DNA of 64,000 nt from Virgibacillus_F flavescens (lineage in GTDB: Bacteria > Bacillota > Bacilli > Bacillales > Amphibacillaceae): contig NZ_CP192260.1 in the NCBI RefSeq assembly GCF_050574275.1, positions 310,001 to 374,000 of the forward strand. The letters run 5' to 3'. Shown in pieces: positions 19,619 through 28,722 of this stretch (its first letter is position 1; every line of letters begins with the position of its first letter). The translations under genes were made by a program, and so were the position numbers. The notes under the pieces are model-generated. The model was not told where the DNA came from. It did not search any database and worked only from the letters and a program-made list of their open reading frames with translations.

Positions 19619-20380
19619 ATGTTTATACGATCTGAAAAAAGTATAAAAGAATTCATTCATTTATATCCTGTAGTTTCAACTATTGTTATTATTCATCTAG
19701 CGTTGATGTTACTAGTCAATATTCTATCCTTGCCAATTGGTGTACAGCTTTATCAATGGGGCGCTGGAAGCAATATTTTAATTAGTCAAGGTGAATACTG
19801 GCGGCTTCTGACATCCATCTTCTTTCATGCTGGTTTAGGCCATACACTGTTTAATTCATTTGCATTAGTGTTATTTGGTCCAGCACTTGAACAAATGCTT
19901 GGAAAATTTAAGTTTCTCACTATGTACTTACTAGCAGGTCTTGCTGGAAGTATAGGAACCTATTTTATAGCTCCAGGTGCGTTTTACACGTATGTTGGCG
20001 CATCCGGCGCTGTTTATGGTCTACTTGGCATGTATGTCTTCATGGTAATGTTTCGCAAACACTTAATTGATAGTCAAAACGCTCGCATCGTTGTCACTAT
20101 TCTGGTTATCGGTTTAGTTATGACGTTTATCCGACCAGGAATTAATGTTGCAGCACATATTTTTGGATTGCTTGGGGGATTGGCATTGGGTCCGATTTTT
20201 CTTGCGAATGTTCAACCTTTCTCCATTTATCGTAACCAAAGTAAATACAGCGGTGCTTCTACTCAATTTGATCCGAACCGATGGGATAAAAAGAGGAAAA
20301 ATAAGAAGACACTCAAGGTTGTTCTTTGGTCAGCGTTTGGTGTTCTCGTTATTCTTGGAATACTGGGAAGGTTCTTGTGA
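19619..20380 (+). CDS. Rhomboid family intramembrane serine protease (YdcA-like)
   Basis: 253 residues with about six membrane segments. The catalytic serine lies in GASGAVYGLLG near residue 130 and the histidine in NVAAHIFGLLGG near 180. The conserved HAGLGHTLFNSFAL loop precedes them. It is divergent from acpS, as ydcA is in B. subtilis. The substrate is unknown. The ATG at 19619 has only a weak GGGGG site. Confidence 0.93.
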   Translation: MFIRSEKSIKEFIHLYPVVSTIVIIHLALMLLVNILSLPIGVQLYQWGAGSNILISQGEYWRLLTSIFFHAGLGHTLFNSFALVLFGPALEQMLGKFKFLTMYLLAGLAGSIGTYFIAPGAFYTYVGASGAVYGLLGMYVFMVMFRKHLIDSQNARIVVTILVIGLVMTFIRPGINVAAHIFGLLGGLALGPIFLANVQPFSIYRNQSKYSGASTQFDPNRWDKKRKNKKTLKVVLWSAFGVLVILGILGRFL

Positions 20381-20390
20381 ACTTATAACA

Positions 20391-20425
20391 AAAAAAGATA
20401 AGGATTAAATTCCTTGTCTTTTTTT
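20391..20425 (+). terminator. Terminator after the rhomboid gene
   Basis: AAAAAAAGATAAGGA pairs with TCCTTGTCTTTTTTT around a 5-nt loop and ends in T7. Confidence 0.88.
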
Positions 20426-20537
20426 GCGTCCAAATACTTCGCTGTAGATGGAAACTGCGAAGTAACTTACAATTTTCACACTGTCTTTGATTACTGAAAA
20501 AGTTACATGAAATACGGATTTAGTGGATCTGCGATCG

Positions 20538-20653
20538 CATCGTCGAATTCACATCGCTTTCCGCGGGCACGGCTTCAGTCTCCTCGAGAAGAGCACTCTG
20601 CGGGGCCTTCAGACTCGTGCTGTTCCCACAGGAGTCTCGTGAATTCGATGATG
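20538..20653 (+). repeat. R2 structured module A0 (locus 0)
   Basis: High-GC core GCTTTCCGCGGGCACGGC, AGTCTCCTCGAG, CTCTGCGGGGCCTTCAGACT and CAGGAGTC. It is enclosed by a basal stem CATCGTCGAATTCAC (20538-20552) and GTGAATTCGATGATG (20639-20653), 15 pairs with one G-T. The stem sequence is private to this copy. It forms an inverted pair with B0 at 20890. The space between and around A0 and B0 holds no gene that I can support. Confidence 0.88.
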
Positions 20654-20889
20654 CTAAGTTAAGGTGAAATAAAGAATTTTTAACATCTACCTCTTTTTCA
20701 GTAGTTATCTCACTATTGCGAACGTGTGTGCACAATGCAATTTCATATCCACTATATCTCAACAAGTGAATTTCACTGGTGGAAGTCAACTTCAATGCGA
20801 GTACGGGCAAGGTAAGATCACCTTGAGTACGATGAAGTCACTGAAAAAGTGATGGATTTTAAAATTACAAGTTCAACTTAACTTAGCTA

Positions 20890-20999
20890 CTTCGAATATA
20901 CGGAGACTCCTGCGGGAAGTAAGAGATCGGTGAGACCCCGGAGTGCGACAGCATGAGGAGGCTCACCACTCGCCCGCGGAAAGCGGAGTATATTCGAAG
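20890..20999 (-). repeat. R2 structured module B0 (locus 0)
   Basis: Core ACTCCTGCGGG, GGTGAGACCCCGGAGTGC, GAGGAGGCTCACC and GCCCGCGGAAAGC. The basal stem CTTCGAATATAC (20890-20901) pairs perfectly with GTATATTCGAAG (20988-20999) and is unrelated to the stems of the other copies. Inside it, GGTGAG pairs with CTCACC. Oriented opposite to A0. Confidence 0.9.
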
Positions 21000-21244
21000 A
21001 TGCGGTGGGTAGATCCTTTTATTTGTACTTCATGTAAATTTTTCAGTTTCCTAGGGATGACTCTGGAGGGCAACTACCTAGCAGTATAGAGATATTGCGC
21101 ACTAAAACACCAATTTATAAGAAAACTGTCTTTTTTTTATAAAAAAAACGATTTTCTAGTTTTAAAATGATAACTGAGGGTAACTATATACTATAAAGCT
21201 TATGACATTATTTTACTATACAACAACATAAAGGAGATTACATA

Positions 21245-21403
21245 ATGCATAATGAAAATCAGTTAGATATAGCTTACAATGAGGACAATGAATTAGGATT
21301 CAACAATATAGGAAGAATGAATATGAATGACTTTTTATTTATGCTTGCAGGTGTAGCATCAATAGCAGCAGTAACTGTACTGTTAGCTTGGATGATCATT
21401 TAA
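21245..21403 (+). CDS. Small membrane protein of unknown function
   Basis: A 52-residue reading frame starting ATG 21245 with AAAGGAG 8 nt upstream. The N-terminal half is polar and acidic; the C-terminal half is one hydrophobic helix (FLFMLAGVASIAAVTVLLAW). I do not recognise the family. It is followed after 22 bp by a Pmp3-type gene with its own good ribosome site, so the two probably form a small operon ending at the terminator at 21590. No homology claim is made. Confidence 0.7.
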   Translation: MHNENQLDIAYNEDNELGFNNIGRMNMNDFLFMLAGVASIAAVTVLLAWMII

Positions 21404-21425
21404 TAAACTTTCAAAGGAGGCACTT

Positions 21426-21578
21426 ATGTCTTACATATTAGCAATTTTACTCCCTCCTGTTGCAGTATTTTTCAAAGGGAGACCTATGCAGGTTTTACTT
21501 AATATCCTATTAACCATTATAGGGTGGATTCCTGGTGCAATTCACGCAGTTTTAGTTGTCAATAAATCTAAAAAATAA
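21426..21578 (+). CDS. YqaE/Pmp3 family small membrane protein
   Basis: 50 residues with two membrane segments and the Pmp3/UPF0057 pattern: ILLPPVAVFFKGRP in the first segment and LTIIGWIPGAIHAV in the second. Family members are stress-induced proteolipids that affect membrane potential and salt tolerance in yeast and plants; the bacterial role is poorly defined. AAAGGAGG lies 6 nt before the ATG. The first residues MSYILAILLPPV match the family start. Confidence 0.9.
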   Translation: MSYILAILLPPVAVFFKGRPMQVLLNILLTIIGWIPGAIHAVLVVNKSKK

Positions 21579-21589
21579 TATAGCAAATT

Positions 21590-21618
21590 AAAAAAACCGT
21601 AAATGATGCGGTTTTTTT
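21590..21618 (+). terminator. Terminator after the Pmp3-type gene
   Basis: AAAAAACCG and CGGTTTTTTT flank a short loop and end in a T run. Confidence 0.8.
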
Positions 21619-21807
21619 GTTTGTCTTAACTGGATTTAAGTAAGAGGGTTATTAATGAATATAGTAGAAATACGGTATCAGAAACTGAGGATTATTTCAC
21701 AATGATAAAATAGAAGATATAAGTCCAAAGAGTACAATCATTTATTATGAATAGCTCCTGATACGCTTTAGTTGAAAACACTATAATTAGGAATAATATA
21801 AGATATA

Positions 21808-22023
21808 TTAGACCGCGATCGCTTCATCCAATTTCGTTTTAATTACTTCTTTTTGATTAGTGATATATAACTCTAAATGTTCAGGGCAACGTTGATTTTG
21901 GAGTGGTGTCAGAGTTTCCGGATTAACATATAGCATACGGATACATTTTTCCTTTTTCTCAAAAACATGAATTTGCAGGCCCTTTGATTTCTCTACCACT
22001 TCATACAGTTCGAATTTTTCCAT
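21808..22023 (-). CDS. Small soluble protein of unknown function
   Basis: A 71-residue reading frame starting MEKFELYEVVEKSKG, rich in charged residues with no membrane segment or signal peptide. The ATG at 22023 lies 8 nt after AAAGGAG; two further in-frame ATGs just upstream overlap that site. Not recognised. It lies alone between the Pmp3 unit and ydbT on the opposite strand. The strong ribosome site and sensible composition support a real gene. Confidence 0.6.
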   Translation of the reverse strand: MEKFELYEVVEKSKGLQIHVFEKKEKCIRMLYVNPETLTPLQNQRCPEHLELYITNQKEVIKTKLDEAIAV

Positions 22024-22170
22024 TTCCATCATCTCCTTTATGCTATTTATTTCCCCCCTTCATTTAAAACATAAACCTAAAATTTTTAATTTTTGTTATT
22101 TTTCACTTGTATTAATTATAAAAACCAGTAGTTTCGTTAATTACAACTGAAACTACTGGTTTTTCGATTG

Positions 22171-23601
22171 TTAGTCACGATACGAATACCAATCAAACAA
22201 GTCCATTACATCCCTGGTAGATAGATCTTTTATTGTATAATGCTTCCCTGCGCCTAATTTTGAAACGATCGAGGTTCTGATCGTCGCAAGTGACGCTCTT
22301 TGCTGCAGGAAATGCTGCTTATTTTCAAACGATTGGATTCGTTTATGAAATAATACAATTGTTTTTCGATTTACTACACGATATCGTATTGTGAGCAGCT
22401 CATGATCTATTCGAATCCCAGCATCCTTATGTTGAAGCAGACCAAGGATAATTGCAAATACGAGCAGTATGAGTGGCGCCAATATGAATTGTGGTAAAAA
22501 GAACAGCATGATGATGATTGCTGCTACCAGTAAAATTGCTGATCGTACGATGTAAAACGTTTTTGCTTTGCTTGGTAATCCTGTGAGCTTATTTCTTTCC
22601 GTACCATATTGTGGTAAAAATTGCGACAGAAAGTCATCCACTTCATCTCTTTTCATAATTGGAAATAATACTGTCGAAAATTCTTCACCTTTTGAAATCG
22701 AACCACCCGCAACTTCAGCAAAAACGGTGACATATCCAAGAGGCTGACGCAGCAGACTTTCATTAACCCCAACTGCCTGAATTCTTTTTATAGGTATAGT
22801 AGTCTGTTTCTTTTCAAGAAGACCTCTTGTAATATACAGCTCATCTTCATTTTTCCTGATAGTGAAGTTACCATATTTTATCATTGTCCCAGCAATTCCC
22901 ATAACCCATAACAACAGGATTAAGGCTAGAACCATAATCGCAAGCAGAACAATACTATAGCTTATAATCGTCTCAAAAGTCGTTTCATAATAATCGTCGG
23001 GAACAAACTGTTCAATTTCTGAAAATAAAACAGAAAATAGAACAAATATAATCCCAATACTGCCAGAAGTAGTTCCCGCTAAAAACAATCGTCTAGTTGT
23101 AATCTTTTTCACTAGCGCCTGATCACTTTCTTCTTGACTTTCCGTTTCCTCAATAACTGAAGATTGATTTGTTTTTAATTCTTTGCGTAACTTCTCGCCT
23201 GCTGAGAGCTTTACAGCTTTTAACGATGCTTCGGCGCCGGTGCCGCTGCCTGCTGTTTCTATATTAACTCTAACAAGTTTAAACATACGGTGTACGACTG
23301 ATTGCGTCAGATCGATTGATTGTATACGGTTTTTTGAAATGTAGCGTTTTTTGCGAATGAAGATGCCGTACTCAATACGGAGTTCCTCTTCCTCTAAACG
23401 ATATGTATAGCGATACCAGGATAAAGTACTAACTAGAAGTGCAACTACTACAAACAAACAGATACCCATAATTAGGTAGATAAGACCGGCATCCTTAAAT
23501 GCAAAAAAACCTACACCTATCGTAAAAATCATTTCTTTGAAAGTTTTTATCAATGTAAATATTATCGCTGCCGGATGTAATCGTTGTTTCTTAGACATCA
23601 T
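22171..23601 (-). CDS. ydbT: Bacterial PH domain membrane protein YdbT
   Basis: About 476 residues with several paired membrane segments and three bPH2-type domains, each beginning with the YRLEEEELRIEYGIFIRKK or similar pattern (near residues 70, 265 and 400). It overlaps the end of ydbS by about 10 bp. In B. subtilis YdbS and YdbT are implicated in resistance to bacteriocins such as amylocyclicin. The start is one of two tandem ATGs at 23601/23598 following GAGGGTGG; an upstream TTG at 23619 is less likely. Confidence 0.92.
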   Translation of the reverse strand: MMSKKQRLHPAAIIFTLIKTFKEMIFTIGVGFFAFKDAGLIYLIMGICLFVVVALLVSTLSWYRYTYRLEEEELRIEYGIFIRKKRYISKNRIQSIDLTQSVVHRMFKLVRVNIETAGSGTGAEASLKAVKLSAGEKLRKELKTNQSSVIEETESQEESDQALVKKITTRRLFLAGTTSGSIGIIFVLFSVLFSEIEQFVPDDYYETTFETIISYSIVLLAIMVLALILLLWVMGIAGTMIKYGNFTIRKNEDELYITRGLLEKKQTTIPIKRIQAVGVNESLLRQPLGYVTVFAEVAGGSISKGEEFSTVLFPIMKRDEVDDFLSQFLPQYGTERNKLTGLPSKAKTFYIVRSAILLVAAIIIMLFFLPQFILAPLILLVFAIILGLLQHKDAGIRIDHELLTIRYRVVNRKTIVLFHKRIQSFENKQHFLQQRASLATIRTSIVSKLGAGKHYTIKDLSTRDVMDLFDWYSYRD

Positions 23602-24070
23602 CTTCATCCACCCTCGCAAGTGCTGATATCCGATCCCTCAGTCCAGCAGCGTCTTCCTCTCGTAAAGCAGGAATTTCATGTGTGGTTGCGGCGGTTGAAA
23701 TAGTTACCCCTGCCAACTGGTACTTCTTAAGAATCGGCCCTTGCTTGGTGTCCACGTGCTGTACTCTTATCATCGGCACAAGCGTTCTTGATACGATGAT
23801 AATTCCATGTTGAATATAGATTTCCTGTTCGAATATTTCATATCTCCACCGATTCCATCTCACCTTTGGCAATAAATAAACAAAAAGGTAGTGTATTAGT
23901 AAACCTAAGAGAATACCTATTCCTGCATACAAAAATGAAATATCAAAAATCACCGATAAAACCAAACCAGCTAAAATCAGGAGCCATAAGATAGACATAA
24001 ATATAACTGCTGTTAATTTCCATGCTTTAAGTGCCTCGTCAGCTATTGTATTAACAGGTGGTTGGCGCAT
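23591..24070 (-). CDS. ydbS: Bacterial PH domain membrane protein YdbS
   Basis: 159 residues: two membrane helices (about 18-65) and one bPH2 domain (WRYEIFEQEIYIQHGIIIVSRTLVPMIRVQHVDTKQGP). The ATG follows GGGGGAAA. It is the upstream partner of ydbT and is translationally coupled to it. The order cshA-ydbS-ydbT is as in B. subtilis. The biochemical role is unknown; a link to antimicrobial peptide resistance is known for the homologues. Confidence 0.92.
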   Translation of the reverse strand: MRQPPVNTIADEALKAWKLTAVIFMSILWLLILAGLVLSVIFDISFLYAGIGILLGLLIHYLFVYLLPKVRWNRWRYEIFEQEIYIQHGIIIVSRTLVPMIRVQHVDTKQGPILKKYQLAGVTISTAATTHEIPALREEDAAGLRDRISALARVDEDDV

Positions 24071-24194
24071 ATAATTTCCCCCATTTAATTTATTCTAATT
24101 TCTTATACGTTTTATCGGTTAAAAAAGTCTCACTTTAAATGACTCGTCGTGCTTTTCGTCGCTAAGCAAGCCCACTCCGCTTTTCTTTTCCAAA

Positions 24195-24226
24195 TAAAAA
24201 AGCTCCCTTTGCGCTTAGGAGCTTTG
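24195..24226 (-). terminator. Terminator after cshA
   Basis: On the minus strand AAAGCTCC pairs with GGGAGCTTT around a 10-nt loop and is followed by TTTTTTA. Confidence 0.85.
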
Positions 24227-24260
24227 TTGTGGTATCTATTATTTAGTTGCGTATTTAGTC

Positions 24261-25757
24261 TTAGTCTCGGTTGCTTTTGCGTTTTTGGAAGTTACCTTTA
24301 CGGTTGTTACGTCCGCCTTGCGCGCGTCCACCTTGCGTGTTATTACGTCCGCCCTGGCTACGTTGTCCGTAGTTGCGCTTATTTCGACGATTGCCATCTT
24401 TTCCGCCGCCGCCACGGCCGCCTTGTGCTTTTTTAACACTTATTGGTTGTACGGAAGAAATAGATACTGGTGTATCTCTGCGTTCCTTCGTCAACATTTT
24501 AAGTGCAGCTGAAATTACAGAAATTGAATCGTTGTCCTGTAATAACTCGTTAGCTGTCTCGTGATAAGATTTTAAATCATCGCTTTCCAATGTTTTTAAT
24601 AACTTATTAACAGTAACTTGTTGTTGTCCGCGTTGTGCATCCTGATTAGTCGGTGGCATTAGACGCTTCATTTTACTATTTGTAACTTTTTCAATTAAAT
24701 GAAGGTGTGCCATTTCTCTTGGTGTAATAAATGATACTGCTTCACCAGTACGACCAGCACGTCCGGTACGTCCGATACGGTGAACATAGCTTTCTGGATC
24801 TTGTGGAATATCAAAGTTGTATACATGTGATACACCTGAGATATCCAGACCACGAGCTGCTACGTCTGTTGCTACAAGTATCTCAATACGTCCACCTTTA
24901 AATTTGTTTAAAACGGACATACGTTTACCTTGTGTCAGATCGCCATGAATACCTTCAGCACGGAATCCTCTTGCTTGTAATCCTTCAGCAATTTCATCCA
25001 CACGCTTTTTGGTACGGCTGAAAATAATTGCTAAAGTTGGACCATGTATATCAATGTGATTCGTCAACGTATCAAACTTTAAACGTTCAGGAACTTCAAC
25101 GAAGAACTGATCAATATTTTCCACAGTCATTTCTTTCGCTTTTACTTTTACTTCTTCTGGTGATTTCATTAATGTGTTAGCAATATTACGAATTTCTTTC
25201 GGCATAGTTGCTGAAAACAGTAATGTTTGACGATCTTCCGGAATTCCTTTAAGAATGTCACGAATATCATCAATGAATCCCATGTTTAACATTTCATCTG
25301 CTTCGTCCAATACTGCTGTTTGAACGTTATCAATACGAATTGTCTTTCTGCGCATATGATCCAGCAGACGTCCTGGAGTTGCTACAACAATATGTGGTCC
25401 GTCTTTCAATGCACGGATTTGTCGATCCATATGCTGTCCACCGTATACTGGAAGTGTACGGATTCCTTTAAATCTTCCCAAGCGATTAATTTCTTCAGCC
25501 ACTTGTATAGCAAGTTCTCTAGTTGGCGCTACTACAAGTCCTTGGATTGTTTTAGCTGATTTATCAATTTTCTCGATCATCGGTATGCCAAATGCAGCTG
25601 TTTTACCAGTACCTGTTTGAGCTTGTCCGATTACGTCTTTACCTTGCATTGCTAACGGAATTGTTTCTGCCTGAATTGGTGTTGCTTCTTCAAAGCCCAT
25701 CTTCTCTAATGCTTTCATGATTGGGCTAGATACATTAAGTTCTTTAAATGTTGTCAC
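24261..25757 (-). CDS. cshA: DEAD-box ATP-dependent RNA helicase CshA
   Basis: 498 residues with all DEAD-box motifs: Q-motif near 25, AQTGTGKT (I), PTRELAIQ (Ia), VLDEADEM (II), SATMP (III), IIFSRTKKR (IV), VATDVAARGLD (V) and HRIGRTGRAG (VI). The C-terminal 70 residues are a basic, Gly/Arg/Asn/Gln-rich tail with repeated GGRNN-type units, typical for CshA and RNA-degradosome contact. The start is GTG, 11 nt after AAGGAG. A leader of about 100 nt holds a terminator-like hairpin. Confidence 0.96.
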   Translation of the reverse strand: MTTFKELNVSSPIMKALEKMGFEEATPIQAETIPLAMQGKDVIGQAQTGTGKTAAFGIPMIEKIDKSAKTIQGLVVAPTRELAIQVAEEINRLGRFKGIRTLPVYGGQHMDRQIRALKDGPHIVVATPGRLLDHMRRKTIRIDNVQTAVLDEADEMLNMGFIDDIRDILKGIPEDRQTLLFSATMPKEIRNIANTLMKSPEEVKVKAKEMTVENIDQFFVEVPERLKFDTLTNHIDIHGPTLAIIFSRTKKRVDEIAEGLQARGFRAEGIHGDLTQGKRMSVLNKFKGGRIEILVATDVAARGLDISGVSHVYNFDIPQDPESYVHRIGRTGRAGRTGEAVSFITPREMAHLHLIEKVTNSKMKRLMPPTNQDAQRGQQQVTVNKLLKTLESDDLKSYHETANELLQDNDSISVISAALKMLTKERRDTPVSISSVQPISVKKAQGGRGGGGKDGNRRNKRNYGQRSQGGRNNTQGGRAQGGRNNRKGNFQKRKSNRD

Positions 25758-25880
25758 CTTATTAGTCTACTCCTTTTTTTCTTAAAAATTTATTCGCACA
25801 AAAAAGGCATCCCCCGTTCCTGGTAAGAGGCCTCACTTCATTTCACTCATGCACTAAATAACAGTTCTTATAGCATAACA
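25758..25880 (-). promoter_or_regulatory. cshA promoter and leader with terminator-like hairpin
   Basis: On the minus strand an extended -10 (TGTTATGCT, complement 25872-25880) could start a leader of about 100 nt. Within it AGGCCTC and GGGGGATGCCT (complement 25805-25833) form a bulged stem followed by TTTTTTG, then AAGGAG and the cshA GTG. No minus-strand gene lies upstream, so this hairpin belongs to the cshA leader. Attenuation is inference. Confidence 0.5.
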
Positions 25881-26008
25881 TACATTTCACGAAGTTATCT
25901 ACTACTAACTATAAAATGATTTTTTACCATTCCCATGATAAACTTAATAAATATAAGAAACATCGGTTACACAGACCATGATTAACATAAATGAAAAGGA
26001 GGGCTCAT

Positions 26009-26926
26009 ATGCGTATGCCTCCGTCAAACCCGCATTTTGCAGTTTTCATCGGCATTATTGCAGTTTCAACTTCTGCAATTTTAGTGAAGCTTGCTGCTGG
26101 AGCGCCAGCATCAATCATAGCGAATTATCGTTTACTATTTGCAGTTCTTATTATGTCACCCATTATTCTTTTATATTACAGAAAAGAGTTTAAATTAATA
26201 TCCAGGAAAGACTGGATGATGGTTACGTTTGGCGGAATATTTCTTGCCTTTCATTTCATTCTCTGGTTTGAGTCATTAAATTATACCTCCGTAGCAAGTT
26301 CTGTAGTGCTTGTCAGCCTAATGCCTATTTTCGCTTTTCTTGGGACGTATTTTTTCTTTCATGAAAGATTTACACCCGGCGCTGTCATTAGTATGATTAT
26401 TGCTTTATTTGGTAGCATCATTATCAGTTGGGGTGATTTTCAGATTAGCGGTATAGCGCTTTTGGGAGATGTATTAGCCATACTTGGTGCCATAATGGTT
26501 ACCGCTTATTTCTTAGTCGGACAAAATACAAGAAGACGACTTTCCTTAATGACATATACGTTTGTAGTTTACGGAGTAAGTACTATCACGTTATTTATTT
26601 ATAATATCTTACTCGGATATTCTTTTGTAGGGTATCCTGCTGACTACTGGTGGGTCTTCCTTGCGCTTGCAATTGTACCAACGTTCCTGGGTCATACCAT
26701 GTTTAATTGGGCGCTCAGGTGGGTGAGTACTTCCACAATCTCAATGGCTATCGTGCTTGAACCAATCGGGGCAACCACATTAGCTTACTTTATTTTAGGT
26801 GAAAAAGTCACTGGACTGCAATGGCTTGGTGGTGCAATCGTCCTCTTCGGTTTGTTCTTGTTTATCATGAGCACTACTAAAAAAAGAAGAGTTACGATTT
26901 CGTACAAAAATAAAGGTAATACCTAG
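26009..26926 (+). CDS. EamA family (DMT superfamily) transporter
   Basis: 305 residues with about ten membrane segments arranged as two EamA repeats (about 10-140 and 150-290). Typical repeat ends are WFESLNYTSVASSVVLVSLMPIF and WVSTSTISMAIVLEPIGATTLAYFILGE. It is probably a metabolite exporter of the inner membrane; the substrate cannot be predicted. The ATG at 26009 lies 6 nt after AAGGAGG. An upstream ATG at 25991 would include the ribosome site. Confidence 0.92.
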   Translation: MRMPPSNPHFAVFIGIIAVSTSAILVKLAAGAPASIIANYRLLFAVLIMSPIILLYYRKEFKLISRKDWMMVTFGGIFLAFHFILWFESLNYTSVASSVVLVSLMPIFAFLGTYFFFHERFTPGAVISMIIALFGSIIISWGDFQISGIALLGDVLAILGAIMVTAYFLVGQNTRRRLSLMTYTFVVYGVSTITLFIYNILLGYSFVGYPADYWWVFLALAIVPTFLGHTMFNWALRWVSTSTISMAIVLEPIGATTLAYFILGEKVTGLQWLGGAIVLFGLFLFIMSTTKKRRVTISYKNKGNT

Positions 26927-26975
26927 TACTAAAAACTGATATAATATAACCAAACTAAACAAAGAGGGTGAAGGT

Positions 26976-27827
26976 ATGAGTATTCAGTTAATTACAGATG
27001 GCGGTGCGGATCTCCCAAAAAGTTTAGCAGACTCATTAGATATTATTGTTGTTCCATTGTATTTGCACTTTAAAGATAAGCAATATATCAGTGGTGTCAC
27101 GTTATCCCTGGATGAATTTTATGAAAAAATCAGTAAGTCTGAAGAGATGCCTCGTTCATCTGCCCCAAGCCCTAACGACTTTTATGAAGCCTATAAAAAA
27201 GTGGATCCGGACACAGCAATTATTAACCTTAGTCTTACCAAGGGATTAAGTACTACATATGAAAATGCTGTTCTAGCCAAAAATATGTTACTGGAAGAAG
27301 AACCAGATCGTAAAATTGCTGTTATTAATACAAAAACCGCTTCTTGTGGAATGGCTCTATTTCTGCACGAAGCTAATAAAAAAATGGAAGAAGGCTATAC
27401 CTTCGACCAGCTTGAAGAACATTTAACTAACCGCGTGAATGACATAGAGACTTTAATTGCATTAAAAACACTGGATAATCTAATACGGGGCGGAAGGCTT
27501 GATAAAGTACGTGGTGCCATCGCAAAAACGTTAAACATCAAGCTTTTAATGCGTGCCAGCGAAGAAGGCACAATTGAAGTAGCTGAAAAAGTGCGTGGAG
27601 GGAAGAAGTCAATTAGACGGCTAATTGAACAGATTGGCGAACATACAAATGATTTCGAGGAAAAGATCATTGTTCTTTCACACGCTAACGCCGAAAGCAG
27701 TGCTATAGAGTTAATGAATGAAATCATGAGACAATATCCATTCAAAGACTCCTACCTAGCAGAAATGGGCCCATTAATTTCAACATATGCAGGTGAAGGC
27801 GGGATTGTAATTTCATTTTATAAATAA
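26976..27827 (+). CDS. DegV family fatty-acid-binding protein
   Basis: 283 residues of the DegV (FakB-like) fold, starting IQLITDGGADLP, with the conserved NLSLTKGLSTTYENA near residue 90 and AGEGGIVISFY at the C-terminus. FakB proteins present bound fatty acids to the kinase FakA for phosphorylation; whether this paralogue does so is not shown. GAGGGTGA precedes the ATG. It is separated from the EamA gene by 49 bp. Confidence 0.92.
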   Translation: MSIQLITDGGADLPKSLADSLDIIVVPLYLHFKDKQYISGVTLSLDEFYEKISKSEEMPRSSAPSPNDFYEAYKKVDPDTAIINLSLTKGLSTTYENAVLAKNMLLEEEPDRKIAVINTKTASCGMALFLHEANKKMEEGYTFDQLEEHLTNRVNDIETLIALKTLDNLIRGGRLDKVRGAIAKTLNIKLLMRASEEGTIEVAEKVRGGKKSIRRLIEQIGEHTNDFEEKIIVLSHANAESSAIELMNEIMRQYPFKDSYLAEMGPLISTYAGEGGIVISFYK

Positions 27828-27862
27828 AAAGGAGTATGCCACATTCTGGCTTACTCCTTTTT
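27826..27862. terminator. Bidirectional terminator between degV and esterase genes
   Basis: AAAAAGGAGTATGCC pairs with GGCTTACTCCTTTTT. A and T runs on both sides allow use by both convergent genes. Confidence 0.9.
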
Positions 27863-28562
27863 ACGTGACCGCTACTTGTTTCGACAAAAAATCATATATC
27901 ATTTTGTTCAATGTATCTTTATCATCTCCGAGGCAAATAAGATGCCGTGAGCGTTCAAAAAATACAACCTCTTTTACTTTTGAACTGATTTCCTTATCAA
28001 GAAAGTAAGCAGTTTTATATGGAACCATTCCATCTTTTTGTCCCTGAGCAATTAACACACTAGAGTCAATTTCTTTTAAATATGGCTTGGTAAATTTAAC
28101 TAGCTTCAAAAATTCAATGTTTGCTTTAAATGGCACTCCACCAATTTTCTTTCTATAATGAATATACAACTTGTTCTTTTTAATATTTCCTTTTACTCCA
28201 TCGACCACTACCTGGTTCACATCGAGAATAATTTGTTTTAACGATAGATATTTTCTGGATGAGGCTAAAAGTACTAGTTTATCCACCTTGTACTTTGCCG
28301 CTAGGTAAGATGCGATCATCCCCCCCATAGAAAAACCAATTAAATATACTTCATCATATTTATCAAGTAACTGCTTAAGTGAATTTTCAGCAGCATTTAT
28401 CCATTTTTTATGTGAAACATTTTTTAAGGCAAGCTTTCTGCCATGACCAGGAAGTGTGGGCACTTCTATATGCCAGTCTGTTTCTTCTTTCAAAAAATCA
28501 GATAAGGGCTCTATTTCATATGGTCCACCAGTATAGCCATGTATGATAAGACATGCGATCAT
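27861..28562 (-). CDS. Alpha/beta hydrolase, carboxylesterase-like
   Basis: 233 residues with an alpha/beta hydrolase fold: oxyanion-region HGYTGGPYE near residue 8, nucleophile elbow GFSMGG (Ser near 95), acid in AQGQKDGMVPY near 185 and catalytic His in RSRHLICLGDD near 213. It resembles thermostable carboxylesterase Est30 and monoacylglycerol lipases of Bacilli. No signal peptide, so cytoplasmic. The exact substrate is unknown. Confidence 0.9.
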   Translation of the reverse strand: MIACLIIHGYTGGPYEIEPLSDFLKEETDWHIEVPTLPGHGRKLALKNVSHKKWINAAENSLKQLLDKYDEVYLIGFSMGGMIASYLAAKYKVDKLVLLASSRKYLSLKQIILDVNQVVVDGVKGNIKKNKLYIHYRKKIGGVPFKANIEFLKLVKFTKPYLKEIDSSVLIAQGQKDGMVPYKTAYFLDKEISSKVKEVVFFERSRHLICLGDDKDTLNKMIYDFLSKQVAVT

Positions 28563-28669
28563 AGGAATTCTCCTTTCTTATCTATGTACTTATTTAATAC
28601 CCTTTTTCCACTTGAGTTATTACTTTTGCGGTGTGAATTTAATTCCCTGCTTTGGTTTGTTTTACAAAT

Positions 28670-28708
28670 AAAAAAAAGCTGATGAATACACTCACATACA
28701 TCAGCCTC
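28670..28708 (-). terminator. Terminator after the YppG-like gene
   Basis: On the minus strand GGCTGATG pairs with CATCAGCT and is followed by TTTTTTTTAT. Confidence 0.85.
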
Positions 28709-28722
28709 CCCCATGTTTATCA

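Noticed and set aside
20520..20810. 96-residue minus-strand frame
   Set aside because: It crosses R2 module A0; part of its translation recurs at other R2 copies because of the repeat, not because of a gene.
24149..24564. Several frames antisense to the 3' end of cshA
   Set aside because: They come from the repetitive Gly/Arg-rich tail of cshA read in other frames.
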